A DNA stretch of 64,000 bases, taken from Anaerolineae bacterium. Its GTDB lineage: Bacteria; Chloroflexota; Anaerolineae; DRVO01. Both the position numbers and the translations under genes were made by a program. Shown one piece after another: positions 8,514 through 17,844 of the stretch; position 1 is the stretch's first letter, and each line of letters begins with the position of its first letter. The notes under the pieces were generated by a model, which saw only the letters and a list, made by a program, of their open reading frames with translations, searched no databases and had not been told where the DNA came from. The stretch lies in contig JABLXR010000004.1 of NCBI GenBank assembly GCA_013178015.1, positions 48,603 through 112,602 on the forward strand. The letters are read 5' to 3'.

Positions 8514-10496
8514 CTAGCTCCTGAAGAAGAACTGGGACACGTGGACCGTGGTGGCGTCGTAGGGAACCTCCGGCACGTTGCGGAAGTTGTTCTTCACCAC
8601 CGTGAAGGAACCTACTGGCGCGTCGGCCAGGATGCCGATCATCCAGAGGTTGTCGGCGTGCAGTTGCAGGCCCTGCTTCGATAGCTCGATGCGTCGCTCT
8701 ATTGATGGCTCTGCCAGGATGTGCTCGTAGAGCCCCTGCAACTGCTTGACCTCCTCCGGCGGCTCTTCGCCCTCCTTGCCGTCTGTCTGGTACCACAGGC
8801 CCCACTGGGGTGCCCAGTGCTGCCCACTCTCGGCGATGCAGAAGGTCTCTCGCACGATGGGTGGGTTCCCGTGAAAGCCGAAGTTGACCCCGTAGGAGGC
8901 GATGTCGAAGTCCAGCCCGTGGACCTGAGTCACCCAGAGCTGGACTTCGGTCGGCTTGGGCAGCACCTCCACCCCGATGGCCTTCCAGTACTCCTTGACC
9001 ATCTCCTGAATGGCTACGTTCTCTCCCCAGGGAGTGAAGGTCAGGTTGACCAGCGTCAGACGCTTGCCGTCCGGGCGCAGCCGGAAGCCCTCGGCGTCCC
9101 GCTCTGTCAGCCCTAGTCCGTCCAGCAACTCGTTGGCCCGATCCGGGTCATATTCGGCGTACTTCTGCATGTGCTCTTCTTCGAACCAGGGGCTGCCCGG
9201 GGCCACGCTGGCCTGCCCGGGGGTGCCTTGGCCCTTGTAGAGCAAGTCGTTGATCTCGGCCCGGTCTATGGCCAGCGAAAGAGCTACTCGGAAGTCGCGC
9301 TGCAGGAAGAGCTCTTTCAGGATGGGATCCTTGTGGCTGTAATTGAACATTATGGTGCCGATGTTCGTCTGGGGGCTCAGGTTGCTGACCACCCGATAGT
9401 CGCCCTTCTCCCGGTTCTCCATCACCACCGGGTAGTTGGCCAGGCCCGCGACGCGGCGGGCCTGGTAGTCGGCGTCGCCCGCGATCGCCTTCAGCAGCAG
9501 GGCCTCCGAATCCGGCACCAGCGTACGACTTACTCCACTGATGTAGGGAAGCTGGTTGCCCTCGGGATCCACCTTCCAGTAGTAGGGGTTGCGGCTATAG
9601 GTCTGCACCGGAGACTCGACGCTGTTCTCCACCACCCAGGGCATGACGGTTGGTGTGCCGGGGTTGTTGAAGGAGGCAATCTTGGCCCCGAACAGATCGG
9701 TCCAGGTGTCGAAGCCCTCCTCGGCCATGGCAGCTTGCAGCTCTTCCTCGCTGGCGTAGGCTTTGTGGAACCTCTTCAGGTAGTGGGCCGGCTGGTACTG
9801 CTGCGTCCACCAGGCAGGGAAAGTGAAGAACTCCTCGAAGGCGCCGTAGGGCTGGGTGAAGCTGATCCTGATGGTGTAGTCGTCCACCTTCTCCATAGCC
9901 CCCAGCTCGCCGCCACGCTTCATCTGCGTCGGTTTGGTGGGGGTGAGCTCATCGTTGAGCACGATGTCTTCGTACCAGAACATGAAGTCGTCGGCCGTGA
10001 AGGGGGCGCCATCGCTCCACTTCATCCCCTCTCGCAAGTGGAGGGTTACAGATGTGGCATCCTCGGAAAACTCCCAGCCCCGGACCAAGTTAGGCACTAG
10101 GGCGGTGAAGTCCAGAGTGTACTTGGCGATGGGTTCGTGCATCAGGTACATGTTCTGGGCGTTATCTGCGGGGCCAATATGCAGTTGTCGCCAGGTGCCG
10201 CCGTACTGCCCGATCTCCTCGATGGGCTGCACCACCATCGGGTCCCGGGGGAGTCGCTCGTCCACCGGGGGGAGCTCTCCTCGCGCCACCCGGTCAGCCA
10301 TCTCCGGTGCTTCCTTGTACTTGCTGGGCACTTCCTCAACCGGTGCCGTCGTCGGGGTGAGCTCCACCACAACGGGCGCTGCCGTGGGTTCTTCCGGCGG
10401 CGCTGTGGGAGCGGGGGCCGGAGCGCATCCGGCTACAGCTGCCGAAGCTGCCAGGCCTGTCACTCGCAGGAAACCCCTTCGTGTCAGACGGGCCAT
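8514..10496 (-). CDS. Peptide/oligosaccharide-type ABC transporter substrate-binding lipoprotein (SBP_bac_5)
   Basis: A family 5 (DppA/OppA-like) extracellular solute-binding protein of 660 residues. The mature start follows a Tat-type signal with twin arginine (TRRGFLRVTG) and lipobox AVAGC, then a Pro/Thr-rich linker. Family features include LREGMKWSDGAPFTADDF and FRVALSLAIDRAEIN. The start ATG 10496 has GAGGAGGT seven bases upstream; an upstream in-frame GTG/ATG extension would precede the signal peptide and is rejected. No permease or ATPase genes lie next to it, so it is orphaned or uses components encoded elsewhere. The long form (over 600 residues) is typical of Chloroflexota binding proteins near carbohydrate genes; ligand unknown. 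Confidence 0.92.
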   Translation of the reverse strand: MARLTRRGFLRVTGLAASAAVAGCAPAPAPTAPPEEPTAAPVVVELTPTTAPVEEVPSKYKEAPEMADRVARGELPPVDERLPRDPMVVQPIEEIGQYGGTWRQLHIGPADNAQNMYLMHEPIAKYTLDFTALVPNLVRGWEFSEDATSVTLHLREGMKWSDGAPFTADDFMFWYEDIVLNDELTPTKPTQMKRGGELGAMEKVDDYTIRISFTQPYGAFEEFFTFPAWWTQQYQPAHYLKRFHKAYASEEELQAAMAEEGFDTWTDLFGAKIASFNNPGTPTVMPWVVENSVESPVQTYSRNPYYWKVDPEGNQLPYISGVSRTLVPDSEALLLKAIAGDADYQARRVAGLANYPVVMENREKGDYRVVSNLSPQTNIGTIMFNYSHKDPILKELFLQRDFRVALSLAIDRAEINDLLYKGQGTPGQASVAPGSPWFEEEHMQKYAEYDPDRANELLDGLGLTERDAEGFRLRPDGKRLTLVNLTFTPWGENVAIQEMVKEYWKAIGVEVLPKPTEVQLWVTQVHGLDFDIASYGVNFGFHGNPPIVRETFCIAESGQHWAPQWGLWYQTDGKEGEEPPEEVKQLQGLYEHILAEPSIERRIELSKQGLQLHADNLWMIGILADAPVGSFTVVKNNFRNVPEVPYDATTVHVSQFFFRS

Positions 10497-10573
10497 AGTA
10501 CACCTCCTCGTGCCAGGAACTGCGTGAGACAGCGACACGGCTATGAGATGCGGGCTAGGCCAGCGGCACGCCA

Positions 10574-10602
10574 AGCATAGTAGCTGCGTTCAGCGTTGTC
10601 AA
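10574..10602 (-). promoter_or_regulatory. Sigma-70-type promoter for the binding-protein gene
   Basis: On the minus strand TTGACA (10602-10597) and TATGCT (10579-10574) are separated by exactly 17 bases. Transcription would begin near 10567, leaving a 5' leader of about 70 bases before the ATG at 10496. One of the best consensus matches in the window. Confidence 0.7.
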
Positions 10603-10786
10603 TGGCTCATAGCGGCTAACCTAACGAGTCGGCACAGCTAAGCAACGCAAGGATGCACTGCCCGGTGGCTTCGGCAGGCGAAGATCGTTCCTGCAGAGGG
10701 TCTGCGTACATCCCATAGGCGCCGCAGCCCTGCCGCAGGTGTCACTGTGAAAGCGGAGAGAGGGTGAAGCAACCGGGGGCAGGAGG

Positions 10787-11392
10787 CTACCCCTCGGCCT
10801 CGAGCTCCCGCTCCAGCGATGAGAGCCGCGCCGTCTTGGCCCCCCGGTTGAGCATCTCCTGCACGGCGCGCTTGACGTCGCCCGGTTGGGCCTCTACCCC
10901 GCTGATGGCATCAAGCAGGAGATAGGTCTCGTACCCGTTCTCGAGCGCGTCCAGCACCGTTTCTTTGACGCAATAGTCGGTAGCTAGCCCCCCAACGAGC
11001 ACGCGCTTGATGCCAGCCTGCTTGAGCATGTCATCCAGCCCCGTGTTGTCGAAAGCCGAGTAGTCCTCGTCGTCGGGATCGTAGCCCTTGGAGACGATCT
11101 GCGCCCCCTCGGGGAGCCGCAGTTTGGGGTGCAATCCCGCCCCTTCGGTGCCCTGCACGCAGTGAGGCGGCCAGGGACCACCGCGAGACTGGAAGGACAT
11201 GTGGTCCTTGGGGTGCCAATCGCGGCTGGCGAAGACCTTGCCCCCAGCCTGGACCACCAGTTCCGCGTAGCGGTTGAGCGGTTCCACCACCTCGTGGCCG
11301 CCGGGAGTGGGCAGGGCCCCACCGGGGACGAAGCAGTTCTGCACATCCACAATGATGAGGGCAGTCTCCTCGCCCAGCAGTCGGTCTTCCAT
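10787..11392 (-). CDS. pncA: Nicotinamidase (isochorismatase superfamily)
   Basis: A cytoplasmic amidase of 201 residues that hydrolyses nicotinamide to nicotinate in NAD salvage. The triad is visible: Asp16 (IVDVQNCF), Lys90 (LHPKLRLP) and nucleophile Cys141 (ATDYCVKET). Metal ligands Asp58, His60 and His77 are in SRDWHPKDH and WPPHCVQ. Length and motif order match PncA rather than general isochorismatases. The start ATG 11392 has GGAGGT about seven bases upstream. Monocistronic as far as can be seen. Confidence 0.93.
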   Translation of the reverse strand: MEDRLLGEETALIIVDVQNCFVPGGALPTPGGHEVVEPLNRYAELVVQAGGKVFASRDWHPKDHMSFQSRGGPWPPHCVQGTEGAGLHPKLRLPEGAQIVSKGYDPDDEDYSAFDNTGLDDMLKQAGIKRVLVGGLATDYCVKETVLDALENGYETYLLLDAISGVEAQPGDVKRAVQEMLNRGAKTARLSSLERELEAEG

Positions 11393-11651
11393 CGCACTTA
11401 CCTCCAGCTAACTCCTGCAAACACGGGATGTGTACCGCCTGGTACCCTGATTCGGTTCCCAACATATCACGGGCCCCCCGTCAGGGCAACGGGACTGGCT
11501 CGATCGCTGCAGCCGAGCCGCAGCGGCGACGATCTGAACCCGTCGGGCCTCCTGCGACGTGCAGAGGCGTCGCGGAGAGCTTCAGCGTCGGGCCCCGTCC
11601 ACCGCCCCGCGACAAGCCTGTGATAGCCCAGGGACGCGACTCGCCCTACCC

Positions 11652-13376
11652 CTAGTGTTCAGTGGATGACGATGCGATGGTCTTGCTCTCGGGCTCATCC
11701 CCCTCGAGGGCGATTCCCCGCTCCTTCAGGCAGCGCGTGAGCTGTTCCAGACCGATGCCGTACCGCCTGGCTACCTCTGCAGCGTAGCTGCGGCCCAGAG
11801 GCGGCCCCGGAGCCACTTTGTAGGTGCGGCCCATATCATCGGCGCTGGTACGCTCCTCGGGAGGGAGTAGCCCGGCCACCAGGCTCACGGTAGGGGGCTC
11901 GTGAGGAGCGGTATCGTTGATCTGGTCCAGCTGGGCAGCCAGCGAGTGCAAGTGAGTGGCGTAAACGACCCGGGCTCCCAGCAGTCGCAGGGCGCGCAAC
12001 AGGTCCTGTGCCAGGTAGAGGGCCTCCGAAGGCCCCGTGCTGGAGAGCGACTCGTTCAGGAGCACCAGGCTGTAGGGAGTAGCCCCGGCGAACAGGGCCG
12101 CCAGACGCTGCGCCTCTTCCCCCAGCCGACCGGCCTCGCGGTCGGGTCGCTCGGTGCGAGGGAAGTGAGTGTAGATCCCGTCGGCCGGGCTGAGCTCAGC
12201 AAAGGTACCAGGGGCGAACAGACCGGCTTGGGCCAGCAGGTGCGCCTGACCGATGGCCTGAATGAAGGTGGTCTTGCCGCCCAGATTGGGCCCCGTCAGC
12301 ACGGCCGACCGCCCTCGCGGTCCTAAGTCCAGGTCAGAGGGCACTGGCTGCTCGGGCCGCCCCGGCTCCGGGGGCCGCTCCTGTAGCCGGAGGGCCAGGC
12401 TGACGTTGTAGAGGCCCTCGACGTGGCTGGCTCGCTGCTCCAGGGTGGCGATGACCGGACGGCACACCGGCAAGCCCTGGGAGCGCAACCGCTCGGCCAG
12501 GGCATGGGCGCCCAGGTAGAACTGCACTTCGGACGCCAGATCGGCGAGCAAGGCGGTCTGCACCCGGAGATAGCGGTCCAGGGCCCGGGCCACCGGCCGA
12601 CTGACCTGGCGCAGCACCTCGGCTAGGTCCCGGAAGAGGGGCTGAAGGAAGGGGCTGGGGCTATGGTCCGCCACCTTGTGCAGGGGGGCCAGGCATTCGC
12701 CCGCCGAGTCGGCGCCATCTCCCAGTAGCCTCGCCAGCAGGCCTTTGGGGCTGGTGAAAGGGCGGGGGTTGACGGCGAGCAAGGCGGCTCCTACGGGGCG
12801 TCCCTCGGCATCCAGATTGACTCCGATGGTGATGCTGGCGACCTGCTGCAGCGCCTCCCGCAGCCCGGGAAGCTCCGCCTCCAGTTGGCCGAACTGCTCC
12901 GACTGCCGAATCCGTTCCAGCTCCTGGCGCAGCGATCGCAGAGCGGTGGAACGCAAGGGCCGAGGGGCGAGGCCGTCGGAAAGCTGCACTACGGCCTGAT
13001 GGTAGAGCTCCAGCTCGCGCAGCCGCTGCAGGACCTGAAGCAACTCGTTCCCGGAGGTCGAGGCCCCGCGGAGGCGCACGTCGTCTAGCTCCTGCAGCAG
13101 GGGGACGATGTCCCTCAGCACGCGGCGCAGGGCGGCGTCTTCGGAGAAGTCGGCGAACACCTCCTGACGGTAGCGAATGACCTCGAGGTCGTGGCACAGG
13201 GCGACCAGGATGGCGCGCACGTGCCTCACCTGGCGGCGGTCCGCCGCCAGCGCCTGGGCCAGAGAGTCCACGTCCAAGTCCTCGGCCCACTCGGCATCTC
13301 GCGGGGAAGGCCGCCCTGTGGGCTCTCGGCCCGGAGGCCAGAGCAGGCTAATCCGGCGTATCATCTGTGCCAACAT
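11652..13376 (-). CDS. MutS-related ATPase (core and ATPase domains only)
   Basis: A protein of 574 residues with a helical MutS-core-like N-terminal region and a C-terminal MutS-type ABC ATPase. Walker A is GPNLGGKTTF near residue 360; the Walker B region reads SLVLLNESLSST, with Asn where canonical MutS has Asp; VVYATHLHSL corresponds to the switch His region. The mismatch-binding and connector domains of MutS1 and the Smr domain of MutS2 are absent. This matches the poorly studied MutS-like ATPases of Firmicutes and Chloroflexota, whose function is unknown. ATG 13376 begins the ORF; no partner gene is adjacent. Confidence 0.85.
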   Translation of the reverse strand: MLAQMIRRISLLWPPGREPTGRPSPRDAEWAEDLDVDSLAQALAADRRQVRHVRAILVALCHDLEVIRYRQEVFADFSEDAALRRVLRDIVPLLQELDDVRLRGASTSGNELLQVLQRLRELELYHQAVVQLSDGLAPRPLRSTALRSLRQELERIRQSEQFGQLEAELPGLREALQQVASITIGVNLDAEGRPVGAALLAVNPRPFTSPKGLLARLLGDGADSAGECLAPLHKVADHSPSPFLQPLFRDLAEVLRQVSRPVARALDRYLRVQTALLADLASEVQFYLGAHALAERLRSQGLPVCRPVIATLEQRASHVEGLYNVSLALRLQERPPEPGRPEQPVPSDLDLGPRGRSAVLTGPNLGGKTTFIQAIGQAHLLAQAGLFAPGTFAELSPADGIYTHFPRTERPDREAGRLGEEAQRLAALFAGATPYSLVLLNESLSSTGPSEALYLAQDLLRALRLLGARVVYATHLHSLAAQLDQINDTAPHEPPTVSLVAGLLPPEERTSADDMGRTYKVAPGPPLGRSYAAEVARRYGIGLEQLTRCLKERGIALEGDEPESKTIASSSTEH

Positions 13377-13525
13377 CGCCTTGTTACAGCCTTCCTGAAT
13401 GGAAACCTAGCACAGGGAGCGCGGGGCATCAAGAAGGGCGGCACTGCCGGTCTGGGTGGACCGCTTCAGCAGTCTGCTATGGTATGCGGGAGGGTCAAGC
13501 CCGGGCATGGACCGGAGGATGCATT

Positions 13526-14113
13526 CTACCACCCCTCGGGCTGGGCCAGGCGCAGGCCGGCCTGGCGCATCTCCTCCAGCACCTCCGGGCGCTCGCGCAC
13601 GGCTCCCTTCTCGTCTATGCCGTTGTAGGTGAGCAGGCGAGGGCTCTCGATTCCCACGCTGTCCAGCCAGTACCGGGCGGCACAGCGCAACCCGTCGAAG
13701 ATGCGCTGCCCTCTCGTGGCCCCCACTGCGGCTACCAGTCCCTCCCGGGGGTACTCTAGAGGCGGCACTTCCTCGTGGCGGTGGTACTTACGCACCCACA
13801 GGGTCTGAGTGCGTTCGATGATAGCCTGGGTGATGGAAGGCACCTGGCAGAAGAAGATCGGGGTGACCAGGCAGATGCGGTGGCAGTGCAAGAACAAGTC
13901 GTAGAGGCGCTGCATATCGTCCCGCTGGATGCACTGGCCGGTGCGCGAGCAATGATAGCAGGCCAGGCAGTGGCTCACATTGACGTCCCGGGCGTAGACC
14001 ACCTCCACCTCGGCCCCACCGTGGCGCAGTCCGCTAACCAGGTATTCGGCCATGATGTCGGAGTTGCCTCCCTTGCGGGGGCTACCGGCTATGACGACGG
14101 CCCTGACTGCCAT
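13526..14113 (-). CDS. Flavodoxin-fold NAD(P)H-dependent oxidoreductase
   Basis: An FMN reductase/iron-sulfur-flavoprotein-like enzyme of 195 residues. The N-terminus VVIAGSPRKGGNSD is the flavin phosphate-binding loop; SHCLACYHCSRTGQC supplies a Cys cluster of the kind that binds an Fe-S cluster in ISF proteins (CxxCxxC); VTPIFFCQVPS is the second flavin loop. The ORF is open further upstream, but ATG 14113 begins exactly at the domain start and has GAGAGGCGAGG before it. The electron donor and acceptor cannot be inferred. Confidence 0.85.
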   Translation of the reverse strand: MAVRAVVIAGSPRKGGNSDIMAEYLVSGLRHGGAEVEVVYARDVNVSHCLACYHCSRTGQCIQRDDMQRLYDLFLHCHRICLVTPIFFCQVPSITQAIIERTQTLWVRKYHRHEEVPPLEYPREGLVAAVGATRGQRIFDGLRCAARYWLDSVGIESPRLLTYNGIDEKGAVRERPEVLEEMRQAGLRLAQPEGW

Positions 14114-14263
14114 GCCTCGCCTCTCATCCTGCGATCTGGCCTCAGGATAGCAGGGGCAGGCGGGGAACGCTATCGCCACCAATCCGTGCCAGGGCCCTGT
14201 CGCGCGTGGGCGCGCGAACTCCTCGGGGGTTACCGAATGCGGGACAGCAGGGCCGGTAGGACG

Positions 14264-14320
14264 GAGGAATCCCCGATGTTCGAGGGGGGAGACCCCTCGC
14301 CAACGCTCGGGGTGACAAAG
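14264..14320. repeat. Dispersed palindromic repeat (GAGGAATC / GGGGTGACA type)
   Basis: Contains GAGGAATCCCC, CCCCTCGCC and CTCGGGGTGACAAAG, related in layout to the copies near 21969-22064. This is a dispersed intergenic repeat of the GAGGAATC...ATGACA kind seen in many environmental genomes. The rest of the 14114-14690 interval holds no recognisable gene. Confidence 0.5.
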
Positions 14321-14691
14321 AAGAGGACTCGGGGTGGCCGCGAGGAGCACTGGGGCGACAGATGGGAGTGGGGACCGCGGGTCTTGCCGGTGCTCGAGAT
14401 GCTCAAAGCGAGAGAGAGGAGCACCGGGGGGCGACAGACCGGAGGCTGGCGATGACGGGCTCAGGGCACTTCCGGTGCCACGGCCCAAGCCACAGGAGGC
14501 GCCCTGAGCCCGTCGCTCAGGGGCGCCCCGGCCACCGGGGTGCTGCCTCGTCGCCGGCATCGCCGAGGAGGCCGGCTCCTCTCGCGTCGCACCTTCCAGC
14601 TACCTGCCCATTGAGCATAACCATAGCCCCTCCCCCCTCCGGCGCACAGTCTCAAGCTCGTCCGCCCGACCCTGACCCGTTACGGGCCGGC

Positions 14692-14719
14692 TTGACTGAG
14701 GGACGGACGCGGTTAGCAT
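14692..14719 (+). promoter_or_regulatory. Candidate sigma-70 promoter before the small ORF at 14791
   Basis: TTGACT (14692-14697) and TAGCAT (14714-14719) are 16 bases apart, about 70 bases before the ATG of the small ORF. Moderate match. Confidence 0.4.
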
Positions 14720-14790
14720 GCTGGTATACCATTCCTTGGAAGCGCCGGTGGCGCCGCTTCAGGCGCAACGCCGATCGGCCGGGAGGGACC

Positions 14791-14973
14791 ATGCCGAGAG
14801 ACCCTGACCTCAAGCTGTCTCCCGAGGAGGAGGCCATGGTGCGCCGGGTGCTGGCCCTTGCCGGCCTGCCGGTCGGAGTCAGGCTCACCCAGGAGGATCT
14901 GGCTCAGTTCCTGGTGATCATGGAGTCGGAGGGTCTACCCTGGGACGGGCCGGACGCAGTGGGGAAGGAGTAG
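14791..14973 (+). CDS. Small hypothetical protein
   Basis: A 60-residue ORF from ATG 14791 with GGAGGG five bases upstream and a candidate promoter at 14692. The translation is charged and helical (LSPEEEAMVRRVLALAG, then RLTQEDLAQFLVIMES), with composition like a genuine small protein rather than a shadow frame. A longer in-frame ORF extends upstream but its extra part is Arg/Pro-rich repeat sequence. No family recognised. Confidence 0.55.
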   Translation: MPRDPDLKLSPEEEAMVRRVLALAGLPVGVRLTQEDLAQFLVIMESEGLPWDGPDAVGKE

Positions 14974-14993
14974 CAGCCCGCGGACCCAGTGCC

Positions 14994-15120
14994 ATGATCC
15001 GGCTGCATCGGGTACGGAAGATTACCCCGGTCGGGCGGATGAGGCCCTGGAGAGGGTCGGCCTGGCGGGCCAGACAGGGAACGGGCGCCTGGACGACCTG
15101 GGCAAGGAGCTGTCCACCCC
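14994..15120 (+). pseudogene. Possible relic of an ABC transporter ATPase
   Basis: ATG 14994 opens MIRLHRVRKITPVG, which resembles the first residues of LolD/MacB-type ATPases (usually MIRL..VRKVYRVG). After a loss of over 100 residues a different frame reads DEALERVGLAGQ, the helix before the ABC signature. Walker A, signature and Walker B are absent. The match is short, so this is a tentative call. The remaining bases to 15322 hold nothing recognisable. Confidence 0.3.
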
Positions 15121-15322
15121 AAGCAGCGTGAGTACAGCAGGTTAGCTCACAAGCAGCTGCTCCAGGAAGACTGGAATCCTCTGGCCCCCCTGCTCACCTC
15201 CCCCATTGCCTGCCGGGTCATGCGTTTCCGCCATGCCGCTGCCACTGCGGCTGCTTCTCCTGCGTACCCCCCTGGCTTGCGCATCCTGTCGCAGCGGCCG
15301 GCCTAGATGAACCTGTGGCTGT

Positions 15323-16087
15323 CTAGTGCAGCGCCCACAGGCTGACCGACATCAGAATCATGCCCGCCAGCACCCCTGCGATCGGCAGGTGGTCCTCGGT
15401 TAGCGAGCAGGCCACCGGCACCAGCTCATCCAGCGATATGAACACCATGACGCCCGCCACCGCCGCCAGCACCAAGCCCAGTAGCGCCGAACTGAGGAAG
15501 GGGAGTAGAACCAGCGCCGTCACGATGGCGCCCAGAGGCTCGGACATGCCAGACAGGAAGGCCCACTGAAAGGCCTTCCCTCGCCTGCCAGTGGCAGCGT
15601 AGATGGGGCCGGACACGGCCAGCCCCTCGGGGATGTTGTGAATGGCGACGGCGACGGCGATGGCCAGGCCGAGCTGGGGGCTCTCCATGGTACCGGCGAA
15701 GGTAGCCATCCCCTCGGGGAAGTTGTGGATGGCCACCCCCAGGGCCACCAGCACTCCGGTCCGAAGGTAGGATCCATCGTATGACTGCCGGATCGGCGGC
15801 CTCTCCCCTCCGAGATACTGGTGAGGCACCAGGACGTCCACCAGGAACATCAGAGCCATCCCGGCGAAGAACGCCGCGTGAGCCGCCAGGAAGCCAACCG
15901 TCTGCACCCCGTGGGGCAAGAGTTCGGAGAAGGCCACCAGCAGCATCACGCCAGCGGAGAAGCCCAGAGTCAGTACCATGAAACGCGGTCCGGGCTTGCG
16001 CACCATCACCGCCAGCAGGCTTCCGAGCACGGTCGAGAGGCCGGCGAGCGTGGCCAGCGCGAGAGCCAGGGCGACGGATCCGTTCAT
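15323..16087 (-). CDS. ZIP family metal transporter (ZupT-like)
   Basis: A 254-residue divalent-metal uptake permease (zinc, possibly iron or manganese). Eight hydrophobic segments are visible. The ZIP metal-path motifs are complete: HNFPEGMA in one helix and HNIPEGLA in the next, the two-His-two-Glu centre of the GufA/ZupT type. The start ATG 16087 overlaps the stop of the upstream sulfatase gene (ATGA), so the two are translationally coupled. Sulfatases bind Ca2+ or another divalent metal, which may explain the pairing, though that is inference. Confidence 0.88.
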   Translation of the reverse strand: MNGSVALALALATLAGLSTVLGSLLAVMVRKPGPRFMVLTLGFSAGVMLLVAFSELLPHGVQTVGFLAAHAAFFAGMALMFLVDVLVPHQYLGGERPPIRQSYDGSYLRTGVLVALGVAIHNFPEGMATFAGTMESPQLGLAIAVAVAIHNIPEGLAVSGPIYAATGRRGKAFQWAFLSGMSEPLGAIVTALVLLPFLSSALLGLVLAAVAGVMVFISLDELVPVACSLTEDHLPIAGVLAGMILMSVSLWALH

Positions 16088-17490
16088 CGGGGCATCAGCC
16101 CTTCGAGCAGCTGTCGGCGAGTCCACTGGTTGAGCAGGGGGTCCTCCGTCTGCTCCATCCACCACACCAGGCGATGACGCAGCCGGTCGGCGACAGTCCC
16201 GCTGCCGGCGTCGGCGGCCAGGTTGTCGATCTCGCCTGGGTCTTGATCCAGGTCGTAGAGCTCGTCCTCGGCAGTGGCATTCCAGACGTACTTCCAGCGG
16301 CGGTCGCGCACCATCCGAGAGCTATAGAGCCCGAACTGGCTGCCATGGTAGGTGGAGAAGATGTCGGCCCGCGCCCCCTCGGGCGCTCCCTGCAATAAGG
16401 GGAGTAGACTCCGGCCCTGGAAGCTCTCAGGTACGGGCGCCCCGGCCACCTGGCACAGCGTCGCCGCCAGGTCGAGGGCATGGGAAACGAAGGCATCGCA
16501 GACTACACCTCCACCCGCTCCGAAGCTCTCGGCGCGTCGGTTCAAGCCTGGCCAGCGGACGATCAGGGGCACGCGCACCACGTCGTCGTACATCACGTGG
16601 TGCTTGTCCATCATGCCGTGGCCACCGCAGAGGTCGCCGTGGTCGCAGGTGTAGACCACCAGGGTGCTTTCGGTTAGGCCCAGGTTGTCGAGCTCCGTCA
16701 GGACCCGCCCGATCTGAGCATCCATCAGGCTGATCTCTCCCAGGTACCGGGACACCACCGGGGCCCAGTCCTCCCACGTCCAGCCTTCCACGCCCCAAGT
16801 GCGGCGCTGTTGAGCCTGGATGTAGGGCTTGCCCACCAAGGGGTCGGGGAAGCTGGGCCAGGGCGGCACCTCCGCAGGGGCATACATGGAGGCATAGGGC
16901 TCAGGCACCACGTTGGGCAGATGAGGGCCGGACGGGTCCCAACGGATGAGGAACGGCGCAGCGTCTCCGGCCAGTTGGCGCAGGCGCTCGATCACGGCAT
17001 CCGCCTCCCAGGCCACCCGCGACTGCTCCGGCCGAATGTGAGGATCTGTGCCGCCGAACCAACCCGTGTGGGGCACGGGTGGCAGGCCCTGGCCCTCCCG
17101 CCATGCCCCGTAGCGCGAGGCCGGAAGGTAGCTCTCGAACCCGAAGTCCTGAGGAAGACCGTGTATCCCCCACTTGCCCACGTAGGCCAGACGGTAGCCG
17201 GCCTGGCGCAGGACCTGGCTGAAGGCCGGCAGGCAGGGAGACGGGGGCCAGGGCGCCTCGGTGTTGCGGTTGGATATGGCCCGATGCCGCCCCGTCCACA
17301 CCCCGTACAGCAGGCTGTTGCGCGCCGGGACGCACACCGGGCAGGGAGTGAAGGCGTGGCTGAACCTGATGCCCTCCTCGGCCAGGCGATCCAGGTGAGG
17401 CGTGCGTATCAGAGGGTGTCCGCTCGCCCCGAGGCAGTCGTAGCGGTGCTGATCGGAGTGAACGAGCAGTATGTTCGGGCGTTGCTCCAA
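16084..17490 (-). CDS. Sulfatase (formylglycine-dependent type I)
   Basis: A sulfatase of 468 residues in the alkaline phosphatase superfamily. The N-terminal metal-binding region NILLVHSDQ precedes the maturation motif CVPAR (Cys53 to Arg57), where Cys becomes formylglycine. YVGKWGIHG and TCDHGDLCGGHGMMDKH supply further active-site Lys, Asp and His residues. No signal peptide is evident, so it is probably cytoplasmic and acts on imported sulfate esters. The start is TTG 17490 with GGGGAGAG eight bases upstream. It is coupled to the ZIP gene and divergent from a second sulfatase. Confidence 0.9.
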   Translation of the reverse strand: MEQRPNILLVHSDQHRYDCLGASGHPLIRTPHLDRLAEEGIRFSHAFTPCPVCVPARNSLLYGVWTGRHRAISNRNTEAPWPPSPCLPAFSQVLRQAGYRLAYVGKWGIHGLPQDFGFESYLPASRYGAWREGQGLPPVPHTGWFGGTDPHIRPEQSRVAWEADAVIERLRQLAGDAAPFLIRWDPSGPHLPNVVPEPYASMYAPAEVPPWPSFPDPLVGKPYIQAQQRRTWGVEGWTWEDWAPVVSRYLGEISLMDAQIGRVLTELDNLGLTESTLVVYTCDHGDLCGGHGMMDKHHVMYDDVVRVPLIVRWPGLNRRAESFGAGGGVVCDAFVSHALDLAATLCQVAGAPVPESFQGRSLLPLLQGAPEGARADIFSTYHGSQFGLYSSRMVRDRRWKYVWNATAEDELYDLDQDPGEIDNLAADAGSGTVADRLRHRLVWWMEQTEDPLLNQWTRRQLLEGLMPR

Positions 17491-17540
17491 GCGGATCGGC
17501 TCTCCCCGTTCGGCTCAGTGGCAGGAAACAGGATACGCAA

Positions 17541-17580
17541 AGGCCCCGGCCTGTCCAGCCGAGAAGCGACGCCGGGGCCT
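17541..17580. repeat. Long-looped hairpin in the divergent sulfatase spacer
   Basis: Perfect 10-base inverted repeat (aggccccggc / gccggggcct) with a 20-base loop, about 50 bases before the minus-strand sulfatase start. It could form in the 5' leader of that mRNA or be a dispersed repeat. Confidence 0.5.
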
Positions 17581-17740
17581 ACTGGGCCGGGGAGACAACC
17601 GAGCAAGCCCTCGGGATTTCCCGTGGTCGGAGGGGTGAGGGGCTCGGGCGCCGAAGTGACTGAGACTCGGTGGAGCCTGCTGTACACGAGGAGGATCATT
17701 CATACCAGGGGGCGGCCATCTCCGGCACACCGGCCCTGAG

Positions 17741-17768
17741 TTGACAGAGGGCACTGGCACCCTATCAT
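17741..17768 (+). promoter_or_regulatory. Sigma-70-type promoter for the plus-strand sulfatase
   Basis: TTGACA (17741-17746) and TATCAT (17763-17768) separated by 16 bases, about 75 bases before the TTG start at 17845. Confidence 0.6.
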
Positions 17769-17844
17769 CCAACGGAGCCGCGCCAAACCATCATGCCCGC
17801 GGCATCCGGCCCCTGTGTGCAGCCGGCCATCCGGGAGGTACACC

